Source: Micrococcales bacterium UBA3913
GTDB taxonomy: Bacteria > Actinomycetota > Actinomycetes > Actinomycetales > Microbacteriaceae
Direction of reading: 5' to 3'
DNA: 41,560 nucleotides
NCBI GenBank assembly: GCA_002391425.1
Contig: DGEZ01000060.1
Location: 1 to 41,560 of the forward strand
Every line of letters begins with the position of its first letter. Within the stretch, counting starts at the first letter, position 1. The notes beneath the pieces were generated by a model, which searched no databases, was not told the origin of the DNA, and saw nothing but the letters and a program-made list of their open reading frames with translations. Below are positions 9,734 to 17,533 of this stretch, piece by piece. Both the position numbers and the translations under genes were made by a program.

Positions 9734-9755
9734 GGCCCAGGCCGAGGCCTGGGCC
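9734..9755 (-). terminator. Second hairpin between tsf and pyrH
   Basis: Perfect inverted repeat GGCCCAGGCC / GGCCTGGGCC (9734-9743, 9746-9755) with a 2-base centre, giving an 8-9 bp stem when folded. On the minus strand it is followed by GCTTCTATGTGTAG, moderately U-rich. With the stronger stem at 9801-9827 it forms a tandem terminator, or a regulatory leader for pyrH. Confidence 0.55.
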
Positions 9756-9800
9756 AGTCTCACTGGCGCCATAACGATCATATCGGCATGGACCAGCGAC

Positions 9801-9827
9801 GTCGGCACGCCGCAGGGGCGTGCCGAC
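9801..9827 (-). terminator. Terminator hairpin after tsf
   Basis: Perfect 11-bp stem GTCGGCACGCC / GGCGTGCCGAC (9801-9811, 9817-9827) with a 5-base loop, beginning 6 bases after the tsf stop codon. No U-run follows, so it is of the stem-only type. Confidence 0.65.
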
Positions 9828-9833
9828 CAGGCG

Positions 9834-10664
9834 TCAGAGCGATCCCACCCGGAAACGAGCGAAACCAGACACAGACATCTGCGCGTCGTCGAGTACCTTC
9901 TGCACCGACACCTTGCTGTCATGCGCATAGGGCTGATCCAGGAGCACAACCTGCTTGTAGAAGCCGGTCACGCGACCCTCCACGATCTTCTGCAGGGCAG
10001 CCTCGGGCTTACCCTCGTTGCGGGCTGCCTCCTCGGCAATCTGATGCTCCTTATCGACGAGATCGGCAGGAACGTCTTCCCGGGTCAGATACGTGGGATC
10101 AGCGAAGGCGATGTGCTGCGCAAGGCTGCGCGCGGTGTCGGAATCGCCACCACTGTAGCCGATCACAACACCCACCTGGGGAGGCAGATCTGGGTTCGTA
10201 CGGTGCAGGTAGATAGCGAACTTCTCGCCATTGACCTTTGCGATGCGGGTCAGAGCGAGCTTTTCGCCGATCACCGCACTCTCATCGGTGATCACCTCGG
10301 CAACCGTGCGTCCGTCCAGCGGTGCAGCGAGCGCCGCATCCACTGTCTCCGCCCCAAAGGAGGCAACCGCATCCAGCACCGTATCGCCGAGCGTGATGAA
10401 GCGCTCCGCCTTGGCGACGAAGTCCGTCTCGCACGCCAGCTCGATCAGGTACGCGCGCTCGCCGTCGACCTTCGCCGCGACCAGACCGTTCTCGGTCGTG
10501 CGATCCTCGCGCTTGGACACGCCCTTGAGACCATGCTCACGCAGGATCTCGATCGCCTTCTCGATATCGCCATCGGCGCCATCCAGGGCCTTCTTGCAGT
10601 CGAGCATTCCCGCCCCGGTGCGCTCACGCAGAGCTTTCACATCGGCGGCAGTGTACTTAGCCAT
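9834..10664 (-). CDS. tsf: Elongation factor Ts
   Basis: Nucleotide exchange factor for EF-Tu. 276 residues with the N-terminal UBA-like [19 protein letters not shown], the exchange motif [12 protein letters not shown] around residue 79, and the core and C-terminal segments [23 protein letters not shown] and [24 protein letters not shown] lies about 11 bases before the ATG. It is 18 bases downstream of rpsB and ends just before a strong hairpin, so rpsB-tsf forms a two-gene unit. Confidence 0.98.
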   Translation of the reverse strand: MAKYTAADVKALRERTGAGMLDCKKALDGADGDIEKAIEILREHGLKGVSKREDRTTENGLVAAKVDGERAYLIELACETDFVAKAERFITLGDTVLDAVASFGAETVDAALAAPLDGRTVAEVITDESAVIGEKLALTRIAKVNGEKFAIYLHRTNPDLPPQVGVVIGYSGGDSDTARSLAQHIAFADPTYLTREDVPADLVDKEHQIAEEAARNEGKPEAALQKIVEGRVTGFYKQVVLLDQPYAHDSKVSVQKVLDDAQMSVSGFARFRVGSL

Positions 10665-10682
10665 GAGTTTTGATCTCCTCGC

Positions 10683-11597
10683 TCACTTCGTGTCGGCGTC
10701 GGCCGGTGCGGCCTCCGCTGCAGGCTTGTTCGTGTCCTCGGCAGCAGTCTCCTCGGCGGGTGCCGAATCGGCCGCCGGCTCCGCTGCTGCGTCCTGTGCA
10801 ACCGGTGCCTCGTTCTGCTCGGCCGACGCCGCGTCCTCGGCAGCGCCGAGGAGCTCGCGCTCCCACTCGGCGAGCGGCTCGGCGTCTTCAGATTCCTCGG
10901 GCTTCTGGTGCCGCAGAATCTGTCCCTCCGCAGCAGCATCGGCCACAATCTTCGTCAGCAGCGAGACGGAACGGATCGCATCATCGTTGCCCGGGATCGG
11001 GTACTGCACTTCGTCGGGGTCGCAGTTCGTGTCCAGGATGGCCACAACCGGGATGCCCAGCTTCTGTGCCTCGGAGACCGCCAGGTGCTCCTTCTTGGTG
11101 TCGACAACCCACAGGGCGGATGGCGTACGCGTCATGTTACGGATACCACCCAGGGTCTTCTCGAGCTTCTCCTTCTCGCGGCGGAGAATGAGCAACTCCT
11201 TCTTGGTCAGACCCGACTTGCTCGTGTCATCGAAGTCGATCTCCTCAAGTTCCTTGAGGCGCTGCAGGCGCTTGTGCACTGTGGAGAAGTTCGTGAGCAG
11301 GCCACCCAGCCACCGGTAGTTGATGTAGGGCTGGCCCACGCGCGTCGCCTGCTCGGCGACTGCTTCCTGAGCCTGCTTCTTCGTGCCCACGAACAGGATG
11401 GTCCCGCCGTGCGCCACCGTCTCCTTGACGAACTCGTAGGCCTGATCAATGTAGCCCAGCGACTTCTGAAGGTCGATGATGTAGATGCCGGAGCGCTCCG
11501 TGAAGATGAAACGCTTCATCTTCGGATTCCACCGACGGGTCTGATGACCGAAATGAACGCCGCTGTCCAGCAGCTGGCGAATAGTGACGACTGCCAC
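10683..11597 (-). CDS. rpsB: Ribosomal protein S2 with Ala/Glu/Pro-rich tail
   Basis: 304 residues. The core (about 1-235) has [56 protein letters not shown] and [13 protein letters not shown], all S2 signatures. From about residue 250 the chain turns into a low-complexity acidic tail rich in Ala, Glu, Pro and Asp with no folded character; such tails occur in actinobacterial S2. GTG 11597 is chosen because homologues start M-A-V-V-T-I-R and GGAGCAGGA precedes it; the in-frame extension to 11717 would absorb the leader. It has its own promoter (11779-11807) and a leader of about 175 bases. Confidence 0.97.
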   Translation of the reverse strand: MAVVTIRQLLDSGVHFGHQTRRWNPKMKRFIFTERSGIYIIDLQKSLGYIDQAYEFVKETVAHGGTILFVGTKKQAQEAVAEQATRVGQPYINYRWLGGLLTNFSTVHKRLQRLKELEEIDFDDTSKSGLTKKELLILRREKEKLEKTLGGIRNMTRTPSALWVVDTKKEHLAVSEAQKLGIPVVAILDTNCDPDEVQYPIPGNDDAIRSVSLLTKIVADAAAEGQILRHQKPEESEDAEPLAEWERELLGAAEDAASAEQNEAPVAQDAAAEPAADSAPAEETAAEDTNKPAAEAAPADADTK

Positions 11598-11614
11598 TGT
11601 CCTGCTCCATATCT

Positions 11615-11631
11615 GTGCACACACGGTGCAC
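11615..11631 (-). promoter_or_regulatory. rpsB: GTGCAC hairpin just upstream of the rpsB ribosome binding site
   Basis: Two copies of the palindrome GTGCAC (11615-11620 and 11626-11631) flank a 5-base loop, so the leader RNA can form a 6-bp stem that ends about 7 bases before the Shine-Dalgarno of rpsB. S2 is autoregulated through its leader in E. coli; whether this stem does that here is inference. Confidence 0.35.
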
Positions 11632-11778
11632 CTCTTGCAGTTGACGATAGCCATCGGCGATGGCGATCCCTGGCGCCCGAACATCCCCACCACCACAGTG
11701 GACCGAGGGGATGGCACCGTCCGAAGGAGCTTCCGACGAAAGGGCGCGCGTAGTCAGCGCGTCAGCGCTGCGGCGCCC

Positions 11779-11807
11779 AGTCTACAGGGATGCGGGAGCC
11801 GACTCAA
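11779..11807 (-). promoter_or_regulatory. Promoter of rpsB-tsf
   Basis: On the minus strand TTGAGT (11802-11807), exactly 17 bases, then TAGACT (11779-11784): 4 of 6 and 4 of 6 matches to the housekeeping consensus. It lies at the end of the MFS gene, whose stop codon falls within the -35 box, and predicts a leader of about 175 bases. Confidence 0.6.
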
Positions 11808-13069
11808 CCTCGCCGGGCACCGTAGAAGCGGGACAGCCAGAAGAACGGGATCAGAAGCACCGCTGGCAGCAGGAAGGCAAGGGCCATTCCGGTGCCGAGA
11901 TCTGCAATGACGCCGATGACAGCTCCCCCGAACACAGCCCCCACGTAGTTGAACGTATTCATCGAGGAAATGATCCGCTCGTTGTGGGCGGGGTCGACCT
12001 CTCCCGCAGCCGAGAAGGTCACCGGCACGAGCAGTGCCGTGGCCACCCCCACGATCGCGAACCCGGCGATCGCCGCCGGGAGCGCGGGAATGCAGGCGAC
12101 GAGGGCAAATCCCGCCACCCCGACCCCGGCCGCCGCCACGACGATCGTGCGACGCCCCCACCGGGTAACGATGCGATCTCCAAAGAGTCGCACGACGAGG
12201 ATGACAGACTGGTACGCCGCATAGGCCAAGGGCGCAACAGAAGCACTGGTCACGAGTGTGTGTGACAGGTACTCTGTACTCCACGTGCTCACCGCCGAGT
12301 CCGCAACGAAGACGCACAGCACGCCGGTGCCGAACAGCCAGATCGCCCTGCGCACAGACATCGACGGGGTGCGACTGGGCTGCGTGGCGGCCGGTACCTC
12401 ATCGATGACAAGTGCCGCATCGTTCGGCCCCCACGACCCCGAGGCCACCTGGCCCGCATCACGGACGGCGGACTCATCTCGCCCCACATTCTCCACATAG
12501 AACAGGCGCGCACCGGCAACCGCTACGCCGGCGAACAAAGCTCCCGCCGCCAGGAAGGACAGCGCAAGTCCGCCATCGGGCAGCCCGGCGAACGCGGAGA
12601 CGAGCAGTGACGCCACGATGGCCGCCGCCGTGTACGCCGCGAAGAAGCTCGCCATGATCGTGCGACGCAGGCGGTTCTGCAGCATGACCCCCTGCATCCC
12701 ACTCGCCGCGTCCACAGCTCCGAGGCCAATTCCGTAGACCGCGAAACCGACGATAGCCACGGCGAAAGTACCACTGAGTGCGACCACCGCAAGACTCAGC
12801 GCCTGAACGACCAGACCTGCGGTCAAGGCGGTTCGGCTCGTCCACCGCTTCGCCACCGTCCCGGCAACAATTGACCCCACCGCGGCCGTGACGCACACGA
12901 GCAACACGATCAGCGACAGATCTGTCGCATCGAGGCCGAAATGCTCCCGGAACTGAGGCAGAGTCGTCACCACTGTGGCGTAGCCAAAGGCCTGGGCGGC
13001 AAAGGCTGCCGCGATCATCACGCGCGCCAGGCGCAGCCCCCCGAGGGTACCCGCATCCACCGTTCCCAT
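11804..13069 (-). CDS. Major facilitator superfamily transporter of the TetR cassette
   Basis: 421 residues with about twelve hydrophobic segments in two halves, separated by a long polar loop (about residues 193-240). The loop between TM2 and TM3 has VAGTVAKRWTSRTAL, matching the family's G-x-x-D/A-R-x-G-R/K region, and the second half repeats it as GDRIVTRWGRRTIV. No substrate-specific motif is visible; it resembles bacterial MFS exporters of small hydrophobic or amphipathic compounds. It begins 2 bases after the aminotransferase stop and is last in the tetR cassette, so the natural guess is export or uptake of the substrate or product of that enzyme. Confidence 0.88.
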   Translation of the reverse strand: MGTVDAGTLGGLRLARVMIAAAFAAQAFGYATVVTTLPQFREHFGLDATDLSLIVLLVCVTAAVGSIVAGTVAKRWTSRTALTAGLVVQALSLAVVALSGTFAVAIVGFAVYGIGLGAVDAASGMQGVMLQNRLRRTIMASFFAAYTAAAIVASLLVSAFAGLPDGGLALSFLAAGALFAGVAVAGARLFYVENVGRDESAVRDAGQVASGSWGPNDAALVIDEVPAATQPSRTPSMSVRRAIWLFGTGVLCVFVADSAVSTWSTEYLSHTLVTSASVAPLAYAAYQSVILVVRLFGDRIVTRWGRRTIVVAAAGVGVAGFALVACIPALPAAIAGFAIVGVATALLVPVTFSAAGEVDPAHNERIISSMNTFNYVGAVFGGAVIGVIADLGTGMALAFLLPAVLLIPFFWLSRFYGARRG

Positions 13070-13071
13070 CG

Positions 13072-14352
13072 TCAGCTCTGTTCCGGGTGGCGCGCCCGCA
13101 GCACCGTAAAAGCGTCGTGTGCAATCTCTATCGTGCGCGCGACATCCTCATGGCTGAGAGAAGCGTTCAGGAAGTGGTTGTGATGCGAGGTGAAGAACAC
13201 TCCACGTTGCACGCACTCCGCTATCCATTCCTGGTGGAGCATCAGCGAGTCGTCATCTGCTAGGCGCAAGTAGAACAGGGAGGGAGCTCCCGAGGCCACC
13301 AGCGTGAAGCCGTGATCCGCCGCAGCAGCGACCAGTCCGGTGGTGAGCTCCGTGCCGAGTTCGTGGAACAGCGCCGGAGTGTCCAGTTGCTTCATCTTCG
13401 TGATGCAGGCGATACCCGCGGCGAACGGAACAGCGCTCATCCAGTAGCTGCCCGTGTAGCTGATGCTCGAGACCACATCTTTGAGATCCGCTCGGCCGCA
13501 CAGTGCGGAGACGTTGTACCCATTCGCGAGCGCCTTGCAGAAACAGATCAGGTCGGCTGTGAACCCAAAGAAGTGGTCAGACCCGGCCAGGTCTAGCCGG
13601 AACCCGGCGCGAACATCGTCAATGATCAGAACGACCCCGTGATCGTCGCACAGTTTCCGCACTTTCTGCCAGTAGCCCTCATCTGGCCAGATCTGGTCGA
13701 AGAAGTTACCGTGCATATACGGCTGGGCAATCAGCCCGGCGATCTCCCCCCGATGCTCGGAGAACAGTTTTTCCAGGGCGGGAAAGTCGTTGAAATCGAC
13801 GTAGAGGTTGTTCGCGACGTCCTCTTCGAGCACTCCGGGATAGTCCATCTTCTGCGTCCAGGCGTCGGCGCCGTGGTAGAAGCCGTTGAAGAAGACGATC
13901 TTCTTCCGGCCGGTTGCCGCACGTGCCGTCATGATCGCGAGCGTGGTGACATCTCCCCCGTTCTTTGCGAAGAAGGCCCAGTCGGCACAGGCCACGGTGT
14001 CCACGAGCAGCTCGGCGAAGTCCACCATCACTGTCGAGGGGATGGTCACTACGTCCTCGAGCTTCGCCTGTGCCTGGGCGGCCGCATCGACATCCGGATC
14101 ACGGTAACCGAGGACATTCGGGCCGTATCCGCACATGTAGTCGATGTACTTATTTCCGTCCAGGTCCCAGAAGTGTGTTCCCTCTGCCCGTGAGGAGAAC
14201 AGGGGAAACGCCGTCTGTGGGATGTAACACCCCTCGCTCGGGCCCTGATGTCCATAAATGCCCGAGGGAATGACTCGGAATGCTCGGGCGAAGGCCTCCT
14301 GGCTTTTCGCGTAGGTGTACGGCTCTGCGGGGATGCGGGTAGGTGTGGTCAT
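13072..14352 (-). CDS. Class III PLP aminotransferase (glutamate-1-semialdehyde aminomutase-like)
   Basis: 426-residue fold-type I PLP enzyme. Markers: RAEGTHFWDLDGNKYIDYMCG at the N-terminus (54-75), FFAKNGGDVTTLAIMTARA (128-146; the phosphate-cup region, with NGGD where GSAM has SGT), HGADAW (160-165), VLIIDDVRAGFR with the PLP-nitrogen Asp245, and FCKALANGY with candidate Schiff-base Lys273. The KNG[S/G]D form belongs to a side branch of class III enzymes, not to HemL of tetrapyrrole synthesis; no other heme gene is nearby. Asp-Asp replaces the usual Asp-Glu in the DEV motif. AGGAG precedes ATG 14352. It lies 27 bases after the SCP2-like gene and 2 before the MFS gene. Substrate unknown: an amino-sugar, amino alcohol or amine is possible. 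Confidence 0.9.
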   Translation of the reverse strand: MTTPTRIPAEPYTYAKSQEAFARAFRVIPSGIYGHQGPSEGCYIPQTAFPLFSSRAEGTHFWDLDGNKYIDYMCGYGPNVLGYRDPDVDAAAQAQAKLEDVVTIPSTVMVDFAELLVDTVACADWAFFAKNGGDVTTLAIMTARAATGRKKIVFFNGFYHGADAWTQKMDYPGVLEEDVANNLYVDFNDFPALEKLFSEHRGEIAGLIAQPYMHGNFFDQIWPDEGYWQKVRKLCDDHGVVLIIDDVRAGFRLDLAGSDHFFGFTADLICFCKALANGYNVSALCGRADLKDVVSSISYTGSYWMSAVPFAAGIACITKMKQLDTPALFHELGTELTTGLVAAAADHGFTLVASGAPSLFYLRLADDDSLMLHQEWIAECVQRGVFFTSHHNHFLNASLSHEDVARTIEIAHDAFTVLRARHPEQS

Positions 14353-14379
14353 GGCGACTCCTTGGTGAGGGTGAGGGGG

Positions 14380-15150
14380 TTAGCTGAGGTACTGGCCGAC
14401 GCGGTCGAGGATGCGGTTGACGTTGTCGACCATGTTGATCATTCCGCGCATCGCGATCCTGCCGTCACAGATGCAGGCCATCGCGCTGAGATGACCGCCG
14501 AGGACGCCGGCGACAGTGTCCAGGTCCGCAAAACGGAGCGCGGCGCGGGGGTGGGGACTGGGAGATGACAGGAAGGTGAAGTGGTGATCAGCCACCCGCA
14601 ATGTGTATGCGAGGCTGTCGCCTACTTCGATCGCGACGTCGCCGTCGGGGACGAGGCCAGCACTGAACTGCCCGCTCCGATCCCAGTTCGCGACTTGCGC
14701 AGCCGCCGCAGCAGCGACGTGAAGCGTCAATATGGTACTCGTGCGGCGGAATTGCTCATCGGCGAGCGCCTCCTGGCTCGGCCGCAAGTACTGTTCGAGG
14801 AGCTCGCTCAGCGGCGCGAACACGTGCAACAGGAAGGGGATGCGATGCCATCCTGTCGCAGGAATGGGCTGGGCGTCTCCTGAGATCACCGCGTTGAACG
14901 CGCGGGCGCTGAGGAAGGGGAGGCGGATTGTCGCCTGGGGGTGGTCCGGCACGAAGGCGGCGACGCCGTTCTCGAAGGCCAACGTCGCACGGGGCCCGCC
15001 CCGCACGATGAAGCTGATGCTCGTCCTCTTCGGATCCCGCTGAGCGATGGCGCGAGCCTCGGGCACGCGCGCGACGAGCTCGGGGATGGTGCCGAGCACG
15101 GCATAGAGGTTGACGCGGGCGAGGACATCGGGATCAATCTCAGTGAGCAT
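14380..15150 (-). CDS. SCP2 sterol-carrier-like protein, probably two modules
   Basis: 256 residues, no signal peptide or membrane segment. Two halves each look like the SCP2 lipid-binding fold: residues about 40-125 (FIVRGGPRATLAFENGVAAF, then HPQATIRLPFLSARAFNAVISGDAQPIP) and about 155-256 (VADHHFTFL, PRAALRFADLDTVAGVLGGHL, then GRIAMRGMINMVDNVNRIL). In SCP2 proteins the D/G-rich turn and final amphipathic helices line a hydrophobic tunnel. The fold call is by pattern, not by search. ATG 15150 is inside the last codons of tetR (11-base overlap), so the two are translationally coupled. Its place between a regulator and an aminotransferase suggests it presents a hydrophobic substrate to the enzyme (inference). 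Confidence 0.65.
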   Translation of the reverse strand: MLTEIDPDVLARVNLYAVLGTIPELVARVPEARAIAQRDPKRTSISFIVRGGPRATLAFENGVAAFVPDHPQATIRLPFLSARAFNAVISGDAQPIPATGWHRIPFLLHVFAPLSELLEQYLRPSQEALADEQFRRTSTILTLHVAAAAAAQVANWDRSGQFSAGLVPDGDVAIEVGDSLAYTLRVADHHFTFLSSPSPHPRAALRFADLDTVAGVLGGHLSAMACICDGRIAMRGMINMVDNVNRILDRVGQYLS

Positions 15151-15823
15151 GATTCTCTTTTCGCAGTGAGGGGATGGGATGTGCGCCGACCACCGGACGG
15201 CGACGAGGGAGAGCAAAGGAAGCAAGGAATCGGGAGAAGTGTGGCACGGTGGCGTACATTCCGTCCGTGTCGCGCGTGGCCAGCCAGCCCGTCGTGATTC
15301 CATCGAGTACGACGACGATGATCCGGGAGAGCTGCTCGGCCGGGACATCCCACTCCACCTCGGCGATGTCCGCCCAGTTCCTGATGGAAGCCTCGACGGC
15401 CCGATAGTAGACGCCGTACTGTTCCCGCGGCAGGGCGCTCAGTGCCGGGTTGCGCAGGCTCGATAGGCTCAGTTCGAGCATCGCCTGCTCACGGCCGGGG
15501 TCGGCGACGAGACTGTCCACATATGATGTGAGGGCCAGGCCGATGACATCTGCGAGCCCGTCTGCCTCCGGGGACGGAGGAACCGCAAGGTAACCCACCA
15601 CACCAGCCTCCGCTTGGGCGTGCTCGATACCGGTGACCTCTTCGATCACCTCGCGCAGTAACTGGTCGCGGGACGAGAAGACGTAGTGGAAGCTGGCCAA
15701 CGGCATGCCCGCTTCGGCAGAGATGGCCCGGGTAGTGGCCGCATGGATGCCCTCCCGAGCGATCACGCGGATGGCGGCGGCGATGAGCTCAGCCCGACGC
15801 TGCTCCACCGGAATACGACGCAT
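15140..15823 (-). CDS. TetR/AcrR family regulator of the cassette
   Basis: 227 residues. The N-terminal helix-turn-helix is canonical: RRAELIAAAIRVIAREG (9-25), TTRAISAEAGMPLASFHYVF (30-49), SSRDQLL (50-56). The C-terminal 170 residues are the variable ligand-binding and dimerisation domain with several Trp and Tyr residues (YRAVEASIRNWADI, DGITTGWLA). ATG 15823 is preferred: AAGAGGTGA stands just upstream and the protein then starts with a normal HTH spacing; the longer frame to 15904 would translate the operator. A 22-bp perfect palindrome lies 15 bases upstream, so autorepression of the four-gene operon is likely. Confidence 0.9.
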   Translation of the reverse strand: MRRIPVEQRRAELIAAAIRVIAREGIHAATTRAISAEAGMPLASFHYVFSSRDQLLREVIEEVTGIEHAQAEAGVVGYLAVPPSPEADGLADVIGLALTSYVDSLVADPGREQAMLELSLSSLRNPALSALPREQYGVYYRAVEASIRNWADIAEVEWDVPAEQLSRIIVVVLDGITTGWLATRDTDGMYATVPHFSRFLASFALPRRRPVVGAHPIPSLRKENHAH

Positions 15824-15838
15824 TCTCACCTCTTCGCG

Positions 15839-15860
15839 AAGTTGGTCGATCGACCAACTT
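15839..15860. promoter_or_regulatory. Perfect 22-bp palindrome, probable TetR operator
   Basis: Half-site AAGTTGGTCGA (15839-15849) followed with no gap by its exact complement (15850-15860). It lies 15 bases upstream of the tetR start codon, where it would overlap the transcription start or -10 region of the cassette. Length and full symmetry fit a TetR dimer or pair of dimers. I saw no second copy in the window. Confidence 0.75.
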
Positions 15861-16005
15861 GGTTTATTCTCACATGCGCAAATCCTGCGAGTGCCCCTGA
15901 TCACGCATGTTTAACCCGCTGGAAACACGCGTTTACACAGGCGCGCACAGCCGCCACCTGTTCACACCGGCCAGAGCGTACCCCCGGCATCCGCCCTCTC
16001 CCGGG

Positions 16006-16011
16006 CACAAT
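16006..16011 (+). promoter_or_regulatory. -10-like box CACAAT positioned for a leaderless M23 transcript
   Basis: CACAAT ends 6 bases before ATG 16018 and no Shine-Dalgarno precedes that ATG. This is the geometry of a leaderless actinobacterial mRNA. No convincing -35 is visible. Confidence 0.4.
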
Positions 16012-16017
16012 CCGTTC

Positions 16018-16551
16018 ATGGAGTTCTGGATCCGCGCCGTGATAGCCACGCTCCTGGCTGGACTGGCCGGGCTGGCCGGGCTGAATGTGGTGGATGCCGA
16101 CGAGGCCACCCCTCGCACCGTGCTGACCGCAGCAGGGATGAACGCACCGGGCACCTGGCTGTGGCCGACCACGTCGCAGCAGGTACTACGCCCCTTTCTC
16201 GCGCCGGCGACCCCCTATAGTTCAGGCCATCGAGGCATCGACATCGCCGCGGATGCCGGAGAGCTCGTGAGAGCGCCGACCTCGGGGACCGTCACGGTTG
16301 CCGGGATGATCGTGGACCGCCCGATAGTTGTCATCGAGACGGGACACATTCGGGTCACGCTCGAACCGGTGGATCCGCAGGTCGAGGTGGGAGATGACGT
16401 GGGCAGAGGTGAGGTGGTCGGGGGCGTTGCCTCCCCCGGCGCTCACTCTCAGCAGGGGCTGCACCTCGGGGTCCGCCTCAACGGAGAGTACGTCACACCC
16501 CTGCTGTACTTGCGGCCCACCTACGCGGTGCTGCACCCTGTTGACGGTTAA
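16018..16551 (+). CDS. Secreted M23-family protein, probably catalytically degenerate
   Basis: 177 residues. Signal peptide: FWIRAVIATLLAGLAGLAGLNVVDADE. The M23 (LytM) fold spans about 50-175: RPFLAPATPYSSGHRGIDIA carries the first zinc ligands (His and Asp of HxxxD), followed by V.AP.SGTVTVAG and VTLEPVDPQVEVGDDVGRGEVVG. The final motif, normally HLHFE, reads GLHLGVRL: the first His stays but the second, a zinc ligand, is Gly. It is therefore likely a regulatory or binding paralogue, as is common at this actinobacterial locus, and not an active endopeptidase. It ends on the shared palindrome TTAA with the stop of convergent xerC. A start at 15907 would add a non-signal extension and is not favoured. 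Confidence 0.85.
   Translation: MEFWIRAVIATLLAGLAGLAGLNVVDADEATPRTVLTAAGMNAPGTWLWPTTSQQVLRPFLAPATPYSSGHRGIDIAADAGELVRAPTSGTVTVAGMIVDRPIVVIETGHIRVTLEPVDPQVEVGDDVGRGEVVGGVASPGAHSQQGLHLGVRLNGEYVTPLLYLRPTYAVLHPVDG
16054..16083 (+). repeat. 9-bp tandem repeat in the M23 signal peptide
   Basis: Three adjacent 9-base units (CTGGCTGGA, CTGGCCGGG, CTGGCCGGG) plus CTG encode LAG-LAG-LAG-L in the hydrophobic core. Slippage would change the core in steps of three residues without a frameshift. Confidence 0.6.
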
Positions 16552-17471
16552 GCACGCGGATGCGCTTGGCGAAACGTCTCACTGATCCGCTCCAATGACA
16601 CGTGAGTGTAAATCTGCGTGGTGCCGATGCTGGCATGCCCCAGCATCTCCTGAACAGAGCGGAGGTCGGATCCGCCGTCCAGCAGGTGCGTGGCCGCGGC
16701 GTGCCGGAAGCTGTGGGGACCCGCCTGCCGCGCCCCAGGAGTGGCGGCAAGCGCATCCCGCACCACCTCGTACACCGCGCGCGGTCCAATGCGCTTGCCG
16801 TGCCGGTTGAGAAACAGCGCCGGTTCCGTATCAATGCGGGGGAAGGCGGGTCGCCCCCGATGCAGGTATTCTCGCAGGGCTCGTCGCGCGGGGGTGCCAA
16901 ACGGGACGATGCGCTCTTTGCCTCCCTTTCCCCAGATGCGCACGAGGCACGTGTCCAGATCTACCGAGGAGAGGTCCAGGCCGGTGAGTTCGGATACCCG
17001 CATCGCGGTGGCATAGAGCATTTCCAGCATCGCCCAATTCCGGAGCAGAACGGGGTCGCCTTCTGCGGCCTGCGCAGCAGCGGCGTCGAGCAGGCGCGCC
17101 ATCGTCGCCCGTGAGTGCACCCGCGGCAGCGAGCTGCCCTGCCGTGGCGTCGCGATGCGAGCGACCGGGTCGGAGTCCAGCACACCGCGGTCGCGAAGCC
17201 AGTGCGTGTACATACGCACGGAGGCGATTCTGCGGGCCTGGGTGCTCCGGGCCAGCCCGCGAGCAGACCCCTCCCACACCCAGGCCCGAATCGCCTCGAC
17301 ACTCAGGCCTGTCACAGGGGAGCTCGCAGCGGCGTCGCCGCCACGGGCCGCGAGGAACCTATCCAGGTCCCGGACATCCCCCAGGTACGCGCGTATCGTG
17401 TTCTCGGACATGCCACGGCCATGCCGGAGGGCGGCGGCAAAGTCGTCGAGGGTGTCTGCCACGGTGTCCAT
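16548..17471 (-). CDS. xerC: Tyrosine recombinase XerC
   Basis: 307-residue site-specific recombinase for chromosome dimer resolution at dif. N-terminal core-binding SAM-like domain (about 5-95) and C-terminal catalytic domain with all active residues: Arg158 (ATAMRVSEL), Lys182 (IWGKGGKER), His253 and Arg256 (GPHSFRHAAATHLLDGG), His279 (MLGHASIGTTQIYTHV) and Tyr288. The name XerC over XerD rests on position next to dprA and rpsB, as in other Actinobacteria, and the two cannot be told apart with certainty here. No integrase-like extra DNA-binding arm, so it is not a phage integrase. Convergent with the M23 gene over 4 bases. Confidence 0.92.
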   Translation of the reverse strand: MDTVADTLDDFAAALRHGRGMSENTIRAYLGDVRDLDRFLAARGGDAAASSPVTGLSVEAIRAWVWEGSARGLARSTQARRIASVRMYTHWLRDRGVLDSDPVARIATPRQGSSLPRVHSRATMARLLDAAAAQAAEGDPVLLRNWAMLEMLYATAMRVSELTGLDLSSVDLDTCLVRIWGKGGKERIVPFGTPARRALREYLHRGRPAFPRIDTEPALFLNRHGKRIGPRAVYEVVRDALAATPGARQAGPHSFRHAAATHLLDGGSDLRSVQEMLGHASIGTTQIYTHVSLERISETFRQAHPRA

Positions 17472-17494
17472 ACCCCCAGTGTGTCACCGTCTGC

Positions 17495-17513
17495 CCGAGC
17501 CTGCTCGGCTCGG
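17495..17513 (-). terminator. Hairpin after dprA
   Basis: Perfect 7-bp stem CCGAGCC / GGCTCGG (17495-17501, 17507-17513) with a 5-base loop, 20 bases downstream of the dprA stop. It would end the yraN-comM-dprA transcript before xerC. Confidence 0.55.
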
Positions 17514-17533
17514 TACCGGTCCGCACAGCAGTG

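Noticed and set aside
13072..14352. hemL, glutamate-1-semialdehyde aminomutase of heme synthesis
   Set aside because: Active-site motifs differ (NGGD, IIDDV) and no other tetrapyrrole gene is nearby.
16548..17471. Phage or island integrase
   Set aside because: Length and lack of an arm-binding domain, and its place beside dprA, fit chromosomal XerC; no att repeats or phage genes were seen.
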